A program made the translations under genes and the position numbers. Of a stretch of 64,000 bases of DNA, positions 1 through 11,119 are shown piece after piece; position 1 is the stretch's first letter; each line of letters begins with the position of its first letter. The notes beneath the pieces are model-generated. The model saw nothing but the letters and a program-made list of their open reading frames with translations, was not told the DNA's origin and did no database searches. Source of the stretch: Mangifera indica (Eukaryota; Streptophyta; Magnoliopsida; Sapindales; Anacardiaceae); assembly GCF_011075055.1 (NCBI RefSeq), contig NC_058143.1, positions 13,159,057-13,223,056 of the forward strand. The letters are read 5' to 3'.

Positions 1-544
1 ATAATTTATATTTAATTTAAAATGTTAATTAGTGGGTCCCATGAGAATTTTTAATTATACTAATAAAAAACTATAAAGGGTGGCGTTGTTTAATTTCAAT
101 TGTTTAATATCCACATGAGAATTTTTAATTGTTTAGAATTAAAATAATACAAATAATAAACTATAAAGGAGTTAGAATCATTGGGGGTGGAACGTCCAGG
201 GAAGCCAATTCCATTCTAATTTATTTTTATTTTTAACATTAGAAATTTTAAATTATTATTAATTTATTGGTTATATCTTTCTCGCTATATAGTCCATGCA
301 TATTTGATTATTGTAGTGATTTGGAGAAATTGTGTTATGTTAAATCTGTGCAAATTCTAATTTATGAATCTGGTAAGATATTCGTTTTTGTATTTTTAGG
401 ACATCTCTTCTCAGCTCTCTAGTTGTAAGAACAAACATACCACTAAAGTAGGGAATATCCCATCCATCACAACGTGGTTAATTTAATAATAATCATTCAG
501 TTTCCTTCAGTAGTGTAATTTAATGAATTAATATATATTTTTAG
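1..544. other. AT-rich flank upstream of the Ulp1-type gene
   Basis: No complete gene is visible. A 25-base stretch at about 400-424 lies between a possible acceptor (tttttag) and a possible donor (gtaaga), and could be a small upstream exon of the gene that opens at 545. No start codon in frame with that gene is evident here, so its 5' end may lie outside the window. Confidence 0.4.
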
Positions 545-3500
545 GCATTTGCAATCAACTATCAAGAGGGGGCTTACAGATTCCACGATGCATACCAATT
601 TCGTGTGCATATGTCGCTTCGAACAAAAATGGACACTTTGACTGTAATTAGGAATAAACTAACATTTAGTCAAAGAGCCATTTTCCGCACAACATGTTTT
701 GGACATTTATTAGATTTGGTGGAGCCACGGTTCAGTGCCGTTTTTATTCAAGCAATGTTGCTACGTATGATCAATCGTGGGAACCCAGATAGAGAAATGT
801 GGTTTAGAATAAATGGGGTTGAATTCCGATTCAGCCCTGTTGAGTTTGCACTCGTCACTGGTTTAATTTTCGGGGAGGACATGGACGTGTCCAGTTACGT
901 TGATTGCACGGATACCCCTCGATTAAGAGAGCAATACTTCCCGAACATTCACAGGTTGTTATCTCATGGGGAGATCGAAGAAGCATTCGACAATGAAGTT
1001 TGGGGGGACAATGATGATGATGCAGTGAAGTTTGCAGTCTTGTATTGCGCATTTACTGGATTATTAGGGGCGGACAACAGAAACAAAGTACCTGATCATT
1101 TTTTGCATTTAGCAAATAATTTAGATGCATTTAGTCGATATCCATGGGGAACACTGACATGGAATAAAACATTCGACTCGATACGGAAAGGTATACATAA
1201 GAAATATCAATATTGTGTTGACCATTACCCGCCGTACACAAGTCCGCTCCCACTTCTCAGTTACAGTATTTTGGGATACCCGATTGCTTTTCAAGTAAGT
1301 ATAATATAATAGATAAAGTTTACATACTTAATGCCTATTATCAATACTAATAATTTTTGTTGTACATTGTGTAGTATTGGATTTATGAGACGATTCAGAA
1401 TCTATCGCCTTATATCCGTATGGAAGCAAATGATCGAATCCCTCGTATCCTAAAATGGAAAACAATTGTACTACCTTCATGGGATGACATATCGATACTT
1501 TGGGACACTTCTCCGGTATGTTGCTCATTTATATTTTATTATTCTGTTTTGTATTTCAAAAATCATAAAAAATTTCTTTCATGTTGTAGGAGGAGATTAC
1601 AACTGCATTATATCCGACCGAGATTGAGCGTTACTCTGAGTGGTATATTCGAGTCTTGGAGTTTATGGGAGAACACGCACCATCTATGCATTCAGATGAT
1701 GATGATGCCACTCAGTCGAACCCTCCTGCTGCCTTTCAGACAGTCCCTACAGGGTCTTCTATGTCTTCAACTGCTTCCAGGCGAAGACCGTCATCACGAG
1801 GTGCCAGACCCATGGTTCCTAGGACGTCTCCTATTGCACGTACATCCCCTCCACAGGGGTCATCCTCCCGAGGGTCATATAGGGCCACACCTAATGTACC
1901 TGCTTCCCCACCACGAAGGTCCACTTCACGCGCCTCCCATTCTCGTGAGCATCCGGTACACGAGCCTGCAAGACACTCGGTCCATGGGACGTCATACAGT
2001 GGTGTTTCATATGACCGTCTTCAACAAATATTAATGGAACATGAAAGAGGCATCAACTCTCAGATGCAACAACAATTGGACCAACACGGTGCAATGATGC
2101 GCGCGGAGTGGGAGCGACAATCGGCATCGTTTCGTGAGGATATGCAGTCGTATTGGCAACAACAAGCATCGACGTTTCGGGGGGAGATGCAGGACCAATG
2201 GCAACAACAACAATCGACATTTCGGGGGGAGTTGCAGGACCAATGGCAACAACAACAATCGACGTTTCGGGGGGAATTGCAGGAGCTATGGCAACAACAA
2301 GCATCGATGTTTCGAGGGGAGTTACAGGACCAATGGCAACAACAACAATCGATGTTTCGGGGGGAGATGCAGGAAAAAATGCAATCATTAAATAATCGAA
2401 TTACAGGACTTGAGGGTTCTTATGTTCAAGCATCTGAATCAGTACAGGTTATTATCCACCATACTTAATTTTATTTTTCAATTAGTTTTATTATTTAATT
2501 TCTTTTTTCAATTGCTTAATTATAAAGTTATGATAAACATTATTTTTTTTTCTTTTTTCCAGTTAGACGAATCATCCGACGAGGAAGTCCAACAACAAAT
2601 TCAGGACCAACCAACAACTGCTCAGAAGCCGACAACAACTAAAAAAGTGTCAGCTTTCGGTCGTGTACTGCGAAAAGGGAAACAGTTGGTCAGTCCATTC
2701 ACAAATCCAGTAAAGGAAAAAAAGAACAAACAACCAGTAATTAAGGGTATTGATGTTGACCCCAAGTTGGCTGGGTGCTATTCAGAGTTCACAATATGGT
2801 ATGATCAAGCGTCTGATAATGACAGTCGACGCGTCTTCCTCGGGGGACCAGCCGGAACGACAGCCCGTATGCCCAAACCATGGTGGACCCAAATTGTAAC
2901 ACTAGGGCAATGGTTGGAAAACACGGTATGTACCCTTCCTTTGTATTTGTTTCTATTACTTATCATGTTCAAAGTATGATGTGATTAATCTATGAACACA
3001 GCATATTGAAGCTTTTATGGGTATACTTCGTAAATCTTATCCGGACGGTAATTGGACTACTGTTTCCACCCAATTTGTTGCACTTCTCCCTCAGTGTTAC
3101 AGTGAGTTTAAACAATTGGGTGCAAATATGGAGTGGCCTACGTTTTTTCTAGATCAAATCAATGGAATCTCGCTTCGGACAAAAGAATTCTTTCGCCCAT
3201 GGAGTAGTGTTGACAAGGTGGTGTACAACTGTAAGTTGTTTACGGTAAGATTGATTATTGATACTTATTTCATCTTCATTGGTCGACAGGTATTCTTTCC
3301 GATCAACTTCGACAACCAACATTGGGTGTGTGGCGTATTGGATATAAATGAATGGAGGATGTATATATATGACTCTGCCCAATATACTGAAAGCATAGAG
3401 AGGGTGAAGAAGTTATTGATGCCATTTAGGACACTAACACACCTAATGAAGGCGAGTAACTTCTATATATCAAAGGGAATTCCATCACCAGATCCTCTAC

Positions 3501-3797
3501 CGACATTACAATATAGGTGTGTTCGTGATGTCCCAAAACAGGATGTTGGAAGTGGAGACTGTGGCATTTTTTTACTCATGTTTATGGAATACCTTGCCCG
3601 AGATCACCCATTTAATTTTACATCAGCACATTCCAAGAGATTAAGAAAACGCGTGGCTACAACCATATTCCAAGGAAGGACCCTCAGTAAGTATTAACTG
3701 TTTATGAGTTTATTTGTATGTCAGCAAAGTTTACTAAATTGATTGTCTTTATTCAATTCAATTGGAATGTGACAATGCAGGTTTCGAGGATTTCTAA
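545..3797 (+). CDS. Transposon-type protein: DUF1985 plus Ulp1-like cysteine protease
   Basis: Seven exons can be joined without a stop: 545-1294, 1375-1515, 1590-2447, 2563-2925, 3002-3244, 3290-3686 and 3781-3797. They give about 922 codons, and every junction keeps the frame with GT-AG borders. The N-terminal part (FGHLLDLVEPRF, FRFSPVEFALVTGL) fits DUF1985. The middle is rich in Ser, Pro and Arg and is followed by a Gln/Trp repeat. The C-terminal part fits a C48 SUMO protease: His in NQHWVCGV, Asp in MYIYDS, and Gln and Cys in VPKQDVGSGDCGIF, so the whole catalytic set is present. In plants this architecture is typical of genes carried by Mutator-like elements, so I read it as transposon cargo or a former element gene. 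No transposase was seen. The start codon is unresolved, because the frame is open to 545 without an ATG. Substrate is unknown. Confidence 0.75.
2104..2380 (+). repeat. In-frame 45-bp tandem repeat (Gln/Trp coiled coil)
   Basis: About six units of 45 bp sit inside exon 3 of the Ulp1-type gene. The unit encodes a 15-residue block of the form QWQQQQSTFRGELQD, with variants such as YWQQQASTFRGEMQD. The regular Q/E/R spacing suggests a coiled coil. Units differ by only a few bases, so expansion was recent or is homogenised. Confidence 0.85.
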
Positions 3798-4140
3798 ACA
3801 GGCATGGATGGACGGGCATGCATACGAATTGGATGTCATTTTATTATGGCTTGAAAGATGTATTTTATTATTGATTGAAAGGTGTATTTTATTATTTTTT
3901 GAATGATGTCATTTTTTATTGTTTGTATGGTGTATTTGACACATTGTTTTATTGAAACACGGTATGGGCTGCATTAAAAAATAATAAATCAAATTGTTTT
4001 ATTAATTTTACTAGTCTTCTTATATAAAAATATTAATTAACTGCCAAAATCCTAATAAATTTTTTTGTCAATTTGATTTTAGGTCAATTTTGATCCACCT
4101 TTAAAAACAATCCTCTTTAGCTATTATATTGGCATCATTT
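3798..4140. other. 3' flank of the Ulp1-type gene
   Basis: A short repeated phrase (gaaagatgtattttatta, gaaaggtgtattttatta) occurs at about 3850-3900, probably in the 3' untranslated region. No other coding signal is seen. Confidence 0.35.
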
Positions 4141-4823
4141 CAATAATATTTAACATATTGATAATAGTATAAGTACGAATATAAATAATATTAATAATAT
4201 ATTTTATAATAATAATATATAATATAATATATTATATTATAATAATATATAATAATATATAAAATTAATATAATAATATATATATATTAATATAAAGGGT
4301 TGGCGGTATATATAAAATATATTATAATATAATTTTAATATATTATATTATATAACATATTATATATTAATATAAATTATAATTATATTATAATATTATA
4401 TAAATTAATATATAAAATAAACTGATAAGGGTTTCCACCAACCCTGGCAATAATATATACATATATTATATTATATATAATATATTAATATTATTAATAA
4501 TATATATAATATATTATAATATAATATATTATAATATATAATAATATATATTTTATTATATATATAATTATAATATATAATTATATATAAATAATATATA
4601 ATATTATATATTATATATAATATATTATTTATTATATATATAATATATAATATATTATTTATTATATATAATATAATATATTATATATAATATATATTAT
4701 CTATAATATAATATATAATTATAATTATATATTATAATATATTAAATATAATATATTATATATATTAATATATAATATAATTATATATATAATTATTTAA
4801 TTATATATATATATATAAGTCAT

Positions 4824-4880
4824 GGGTTGGCGGAATCGCCAACCTTTGGCGTACGCCAAGGGTTGGCGTTCCGCCAACCC
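4824..4880. repeat. Compound GC palindrome, copy 1
   Basis: The arms read GGGTTGGCGGAATCGCCAACC and its near complement, around a centre TTGGCGTACGCCAA. Each arm is itself a hairpin, so one strand could fold as a three-stem cross. Copy 1 has a few mismatches. Confidence 0.85.
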
Positions 4881-5169
4881 TGGCAAAAAAATTTATTAAT
4901 ATAATATTATATATATTATATTAATATATATAATATTATATATTATAATATATAATTATTAATACTAGAATATCTTTAATATTATAATAATATATAATAA
5001 TATATTTTAATATTAATATACTATTATAATAAAATAATAATTATAATAATATAAATAATATATTATTATAAAATTCTAATTAAAATATAATATAATATAT
5101 CATATATTAATATAAATATATAATATAATTATATATATATAAAATTAAAAAATTATATATATATATATA

Positions 5170-5295
5170 AGTCATGTTTTGCTTTATAAAGGGTGGGCCC
5201 ACCCTACATTAATGCTGCAGGCCAATTTCCCCTTCTCGCCAACCCAGAGTCCTTTTACATATATTTTATAAAATATAAAATTATATTATAATATA
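5170..5295. repeat. TATAAA/GGGTGGGCCCACCC module, copy A
   Basis: The module begins near tcatgttttgctttataaa. It carries the perfect 14-bp palindrome GGGTGGGCCCACCC at 5191-5204 and ends in AT-rich DNA after cgccaaccc. It is nearly identical to copy B about 488 bp downstream. TGGGCC/GGCCCA resembles plant site II (TCP-binding) elements. That similarity is only suggestive. Confidence 0.8.
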
Positions 5296-5326
5296 ATATT
5301 ATATATATAATATATAATATATATAA

Positions 5327-5391
5327 CCAGGGGTTGGCGACATCGCCAACCCTTGGCGACGCCAAGGGTTGGCGATGCCGCCAACCCCTGG
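5327..5391. repeat. Compound GC palindrome, copy 2
   Basis: The island runs from CCAGGGGTTGGCG to CGCCAACCCCTGG. It holds two inner hairpins with loops acat and atgc, and a central TTGGCGACGCCAA. The outer arms have gained CCA/TGG compared with copy 1. Confidence 0.85.
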
Positions 5392-5658
5392 TAATAATTA
5401 TATATAATATATTTTATATATATTATATTATATATGTAATATTATATTATAATAATATTATTTAAATTATAATATATTATATATTATATATTATATTAAT
5501 ATATTATTATATGATAATATTATAGTATATAATATATTATAATATATAATTATATAATATAATTATAATATTCTAATTAAAATATAATATAATATATCAT
5601 ATATTAATATATGATATAATTTTATATAAATTAAATAATTATATATATATATAAAAAT

Positions 5659-5783
5659 CATGTTTTGCTTTATAAAAGGTGGGCCCACCCTACATTAATG
5701 CTACAGGCCAATTTCCCTTATCGCCAACCCAGATTGCTTTTACATATATTTTATAAAATATAAAATTATATTATAATATAATA
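5659..5783. repeat. TATAAA/GGGTGGGCCCACCC module, copy B
   Basis: It repeats copy A with few changes (tataaaaggtgggcccaccc, ctacaggccaatttccctta). The following AT tract ttttataaaatataaaatta is also shared. This shows segmental duplication inside the AT block. Confidence 0.8.
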
Positions 5784-6018
5784 TTTATAATTAATATAAA
5801 TTATATTATATAAAATAAGTAATATATTATAATAATATATAATTATAAAATATATAATATTATATATAATATAATATAATATTATATATTATAAAATATT
5901 ATAATAATATTAAAAATTAATTATATAAATTATAATATTTTATATATTATATTATATATAATAATATTATATTAATATATAATTATAATATTATTATTAT
6001 ATATATAATATATATTTC

Positions 6019-6081
6019 CAGGGGTTGGCGGCATCGCCAACCCCTGGCGACGCCAGGGGTTGGCGATGCCGCCAACCCCTG
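6019..6081. repeat. Compound GC palindrome, copy 3 (perfect)
   Basis: Reading from CAGGGGTTGGCGGCATCG to its mirror, the 63-bp stretch equals its own reverse complement except for the single central base. It contains two inner 9-bp hairpins (GGGTTGGCG/CGCCAACCC), each with a 4-bp loop. Confidence 0.9.
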
Positions 6082-6284
6082 TAATAATTATATATATTAT
6101 ATATAATATATTTTATATTATATATGTAATATTATATTATAAAATATTATAATTTAATTATATAAATTATAATATATTATAATATTATAGTATATAATAT
6201 ATTATATTAATATAATAATATTATTTAATATTATATACATTTTTTTTTTAAAGTTGGCGTTACACAGCAACTTTCACGCCAACT

Positions 6285-7403
6285 ATTTTTTTTTTTTTAA
6301 GTTAAATGCCCAGTTTTTTTTGTTTCACTTAAATCCTTAAATATCAATTTTTTTCTTTTTCCAGTTAAATTCTGTTACATGATCATCTTACATGGTCATT
6401 TCTTCGATGGTCATTTTTTCTCTTGTAGATTGCTCTTTTTTTTCCCCTTTTTTTTGTAAAAATCCTTACTTTGAAGAATTCTTAATTTGAAGAATTTGGT
6501 TGTTTCCTTCCTGTTTTTGTTTTTGAAGATGAGGGAGAAGAGAGAGTGATTTCTTTATAACTTTGGAAGAAGAGGAAGAAGAGAAAAAAAAGTTGCAGAG
6601 AAGAGGAGAGAGAATTTATGCATGAAAAATTGAAGAGGGGTATTTTGGGGAAGGTGAGTACTGTTGTGGTATATTTGTGAAAGCTTTAGGATAGGTGGCA
6701 ATTTTGTATACACGGAATAAAAAAGTGCTAAAAATTTCAATTTCCCCTTTAACAAAGACAATAATCTTCATACTTTCCTAACTAGTTAGCCCTATCCTTG
6801 CAGAGGTGACCCTCGATCCAGTCGTGGTCATCATTGGTGCAGACGAGATTTAGAGAGTGAAGTGAAGGATTATGCAGCAAAATTGGAAAAGCTTGGGAAG
6901 AAATAGAGGGTCTAGAGCTTGAAGGAGAGCAACATGGTTACTTTACCTTTCATCCAACTTCAGTCACGGCTGGTAAGTGATGAAAACCTCAGAATTTTCT
7001 TGCCTGACAAGTGACAAGCACGATTCATCCAATGCATCTACTTAAAACGTCAGTTATATATATATATATAAGGCTTGAAATCAAAAGGGCAAAGACACTG
7101 TGCACATGTGTTGATCGCTTTAGACAATTAAAAACAAATTAACATCACGGTCATTTCCATTTTATGAACCCACTATCGTCAGCTCTGATCCATCAGACAG
7201 GACGATAATAAGACAACCGAGACAATGAAAGGCAGGTTCTTCATGATTTAATTCCAATAAATAAAATTTATTTCCCTCCACGAATTTGTCTCCCTTATGA
7301 GTTTTAGGTAATCTTTAATAATATTACACGATAAAACTGGTGGGGCTGGATGCATCCAACCATTGAGTCATGTAATTTCTCTATAAGACTTGTTAAATTA
7401 TAT
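6285..7403. other. Intergenic region upstream of the SWEET gene
   Basis: No supported gene. It starts with T-rich runs, has a purine-rich stretch at 6520-6620 and a short (TA)n at about 7040-7060. A weak coding-like passage at about 6790-6930 could not be matched to a family. Confidence 0.4.
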
Positions 7404-7495
7404 AGGTGCACAATTCAAACCAGAAAGCTTGGCATTTTTTAAGCTTTTCAGGTGCACAATTCAAACCAGAAAGCTTGGCACTTTTGAAGCTTTTT
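7404..7495 (+). repeat. 46-bp tandem duplication before the SWEET start
   Basis: Two nearly identical copies (7404-7449 and 7450-7495) begin with aggtgcacaattcaaaccag and end in a run of aagcttt. They end 20 bp before the start codon at 7516, so they lie in the 5' UTR or core promoter. Confidence 0.85.
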
Positions 7496-7515
7496 ATCAG
7501 TCAATCTTTCTCAGT

Positions 7516-8688
7516 ATGGCAATCAGCTTAAGTTTCCTCTTCGGTCTCTTAGGTAAATAATAAATCTATATAAACCAGTTTATATACCGTTTAAATTTAT
7601 GCAATAAAAGAATAATATTTTTCATTTGATCGTCTGTTTCTGCAGGCAACATAACCACCGGCCTGGTTTATCTTTCTCCTGCGTAAGTGCATATATGTAT
7701 AAAAGTTTCTTATTTTTGATTTATCTTAAGTCCTTGATGTTATATATTGGTGTTTACTTCAGGAAAACGTTTTGGCATATAGTGGAGAGAAGATCAACCG
7801 AGCTGTTTGAGAGTCTTCCATACGTATGCAAATTGTTAAACGCATACTGTTGGGTTTGGTATGGAATTGTGAAGCCTAACAGTGTGCTTGTGGCCACTGT
7901 TAATGGATTTGGAGGCGTCTTGGAGATCATTTACGTCACCATATTTCTAATATTTGCTCCTCCAAGAATGAGGGTACGTTAATTTTTATTGATTTCAGTG
8001 TTTAATTATGAAATATGTGATTAATTAACATGTTAAAATCATGTGTTTTTAGATTCAAACTGCCATACTTGCCGGGGTTTTAGATGTGGCGTTTCCTGCT
8101 GCTGCAGTGTTAATTACTCAACTGGAATTCGACAGAGAAGTGCAAATCAAGGTTTCAGGGTTCTTGTCCTTGGTCTTCAGCTTGGTCACTTACGGCTCAC
8201 CTCTTTCAGTCATGGTAACAAAATTTTATGCATTTTCTTTGAGAAAATCCTCATCAATCGATATCAATAATTGAATTAATGCACAGAAAACAGTGGTGAC
8301 CACTAAGAGTGTGGAGTACATGCCTTTCCTTCTGTCCTTTATCCTCTTCATTAATGGAACCGTATGGACTATCTATGCTGTGATTACGAAAGATCTTTTT
8401 ATTGGAGTAAGTTCCCAGCAATGCTCATAATTATATATGGTAAATTAATTTTCGCATTATTTTTTCTTTTGTAGTTGAGTTGAGTTGACTTGATCCCTAA
8501 ATGCGTTTTTACAGATCCCAAATGGAACTGGATTTGTTCTTGGCACAGCGCAATTGGTGCTCTATGCAATATATTGGAAACCGAAGTCATCCAAGAGAAA
8601 TTCACGCAACGATTTGGAAGATGGACGTCAACAGGAACCTCTCATCTCCACTGACAACCCAGCTACAAAGCATCAAGACGAAGAGTGA
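7516..8688 (+). CDS. SWEET sugar transporter (MtN3/saliva family), clade IV-like
   Basis: Six exons (7516-7552, 7646-7682, 7763-7973, 8053-8214, 8287-8406, 8515-8688) give one open frame. The protein starts [14 protein letters not shown] and ends in a short acidic cytosolic tail. Two MtN3 repeats are visible. The first carries [25 protein letters not shown] and the conserved Asn in TVNGFGG. The second carries [28 protein letters not shown] and the second conserved Asn in [14 protein letters not shown]. SWEETs are seven-helix uniporters for sugars. The [14 protein letters not shown] stretch and the overall match to Arabidopsis SWEET16/17, as I remember them, suggest a tonoplast hexose carrier. 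Membrane placement and substrate are inferred from family knowledge. The first exons are very short, as is usual for the family. No defect was seen. Confidence 0.92.
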
Positions 8689-9166
8689 AAGCCACTAAAA
8701 CTAAGAATCGGTCAAGTTTATAGGGTTAATTTCATCTTTCTCCAAGAGTGAAACCCTGACTTTACAATTTTACATCTTTTTTTATGTGTTGATTTTCGCC
8801 TTGTATTGTCCACTCATGTCATGCACTCATATGAAGATATGTATCTTTTATTTAGGGATAATAATTGAAGTGAGAATTTGGCTGTCAATTGCTTTGCTAA
8901 TAGTCTGTCTGAGCATGCATGAAGAAGACTTGTGGATGGAAGTAGTAACAACTAATATGATTTCAACCGTCAGTCAAATGTGGTCACTAAATGTTGGTCA
9001 CCTATGAGCCTTGCCATTGGGTTTGATAGGCAGGTAGGAAATTGATATTATACCGACAGTCGGGACGTGCATTAAATTATGAAATCTTTAATCATTATAC
9101 ACTATGAGTCTAACATATCACAGATAACGATTTGATAATTATCATCATCAATATTAATATCTTTTA
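8689..9166. other. SWEET 3' UTR and intergenic
   Basis: No gene or repeat of note is visible before the MITE that starts at 9167. The open frame at 8786-9007 has no recognisable family features. Confidence 0.4.
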
Positions 9167-9772
9167 GGCCAAAAGACTTATTCTCACCAAGGTTAGTGCT
9201 AACCCAAAAGACCTTCTCCCTTGTGGTCAACGACACCACGGCTCTCTTTGTTGTCTTTGACCACTAGGGAGAAGGTTGTTGGAAACTCCAAATCAAGAGA
9301 GAGAGTTGAAAACATCTCTTCGGATTCGTGATGATTTTAGGTTGTTTCACATTGGAAAATCACTAAAAATGATACAAATGTGCCAAAAAGATGGTTTTGG
9401 GTGTGTCGAAGTCAATCTTTAGGACGTACGATCACTAGAGAGGGAGAACACATTTTTTGGGGGTGTAAATATAATATTTTAGAATTTAAGGGGGATGACT
9501 ATTAACTTTAAAATATGAAAAACCGTAGAAATCCAAGTGGTAGGGGTGAAAAAGTAACTTTTCAAAATAATGTTGGGAGAAATGATTAGTTTTCAAAATT
9601 AAGGTGAATAAAAGAAAAACTTTTTTTTAAAAAATAAAATCTTTAAATGAAGATTTTGTCTCTGACAATAACAATTAAAATTAACAGACAGATGAATATT
9701 TAAATTTTTAAAAGTTAACGGATATAAATTTGTGTTTGCACTAAACCTTGGGTGGAAGAAAGTCTTTTGACC
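9167..9772. mobile_element. Mutator-type MITE, copy A
   Basis: The ends are ggccaaaagacttattctc and its mirror aagaaagtcttttgacc. The flanking 9-mers (TATCTTTTA and AACTTTTTA) match at 6 of 9 bases, so any target duplication has decayed. The interior is non-coding. Confidence 0.7.
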
Positions 9773-10572
9773 AACTTTTTATTACTTTTGGTTATCTTCT
9801 TTGTTAGTAAAATAGTAAAAAATTTCGTTAATATTTTATTATTCATAATGATGTAATAAATAATATAGAAAGTAATCTTATTATCGTATTTATTTTACCT
9901 ATTAAAAGATTATCAAAGTAATTTTAATTTTGTTACTATTTTACCCTTACTTATTAAAATTTTAGGACAAAAATGCCTTCTATTTTTAATTAAAATAATA
10001 AGTAATATAGAAAATATTTTTATATCCATTAATCTTTCATATAATATATTAAATAATATATTAATATTCTTTTATTATTTCAAACTAAATATAATAATTA
10101 TTTATATACACTAGTTTTATCAAACATAATAACAAATTTATATCCAATAAATTTTTTAAATAATTTATCTTTATGATAATATTTTATTTTCAGTAATAAC
10201 GTGAACCAAAAACATCCTATGAGTATTCATGCGTAGAAACATATATCTTAAATTAGAGAAACTCTACATGAAGTTTGACTATATGGTTCAGATTTTATAT
10301 TCAGGTTTAACACTAAATAATGATGGGCTGTGAATTAATACGATAAAATATATGCTTTCTTATAATTAATGTAATACTAAAACGGGTCATATGAATTGGA
10401 TTTCAAATAGAGAATTTAAATTTGTATGTATAAATTATCCATAATTTTATGCTAAAATCTGTACGTTAACATGCATGGGTTGAACCATTCTCATGGTGGA
10501 TTTAGACCTACTTCACTTGGTTTGGTGTTATGTTTTATGAATTTGTAGATTTGATTGCAATCCAAACACATA
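9773..10572. other. AT-rich intergenic DNA
   Basis: Irregular AT-rich sequence without genes. Parts at 9790-10200 resemble the AT-rich insert at 12702-13197 in style, but no boundaries could be set. Confidence 0.3.
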
Positions 10573-10845
10573 AATGGCTAATACATTCAACAAGGTGGTC
10601 GTCTTTCTTCTTCTTGCTCTCTTTTCTCTCTTTCTTCTTGATCCTCCACCAAGCAACGATCATATTTTAAAGCTAGTAAGTTTAACGCCATATATCAACT
10701 TTGCAACTCGATTTCTGACTTCGACAATCTGATTCCTGAGAGCCCTTATTCCCTGTTTGCTTGGCTGCCTTATGGAGAAGCCTTCTTTCAGCATGTAAAA
10801 GGGAAATGCTCAGATGGGTTGATACGGATTGATTAAACTGGTAAC
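10573..10845 (+). pseudogene. GDSL esterase/lipase remnant (5' part)
   Basis: An ATG at 10573 opens a hydrophobic leader (MANTFNKVVVFLLLALFSLF) like a signal peptide. Further on, in another frame, PYSLFAWLPYGEAFFQHVKG and KCSDGLIRID resemble the WPYGETFF...TGRFSDGRLIPDF region of plant GDSL lipases. The GDSL serine block itself is missing, the frame changes and a stop follows. No later lipase block was recognised downstream to 11060. This is a truncated, frame-shifted relic. The identification rests on two short blocks. Confidence 0.5.
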
Positions 10846-11119
10846 ATATTAACTTTTGTTTTGTCATGATCCTACATGCATAATTTTAATAGATTTTTGT
10901 GAAATTTAATGTATATAATTTGCAAATTTGTAGCTCTGTCGGCCTGTTAGGAAGAGTACAAAGAACTTGATTACTCCTTCAGGGATAAGGCGAGTCAGCG
11001 AATGGAGACTACATGAGGGCAGTTTTGCCATCTCCTTATGATCGTCTATTTGATTATATTAATGTAATTGATGGCGGACTATTTATGTTATGATTTCTAC
11101 ATATCTAAAGTTATTCATC

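Larger units (their letters stand above)
4141..6245. repeat. Extreme AT block with embedded GC palindromes
   Basis: About 2.1 kb consists almost only of A and T in irregular TATA/AATAT patterns. It is broken by short GC-rich islands built on the word GGGTTGGCG and its complement CGCCAACCC. Complete islands sit at 4824-4880, 5327-5391 and 6019-6081. Half islands sit near 4296 and 4428-4448. A related hairpin, AGTTGGCGT...ACGCCAACT, is at 6252-6284. Islands alternate with a second module (5170-5295 and 5659-5783). No open reading frame of note is present. The element class is unknown to me. Confidence 0.8.

Noticed and set aside
855..1052. Minus-strand frame inside the Ulp1-type gene
   Set aside because: It lies opposite a well-supported coding exon and has no family features.
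2053..2395. Four long frames over the 45-bp repeat on both strands
   Set aside because: A repeat with a period divisible by three opens several frames at once. Only the frame that continues into DUF1985 and Ulp1 is supported.
4824..6081. E2F-type sites (TTGGCG) in the GC islands
   Set aside because: The word is part of a palindrome in gene-free DNA. Resemblance to a short consensus is not evidence of binding.
4141..6245. CRISPR-like array in the AT block
   Set aside because: Island spacing is irregular (about 500-690 bp), the spacers are AT repeats, and this is plant nuclear DNA.
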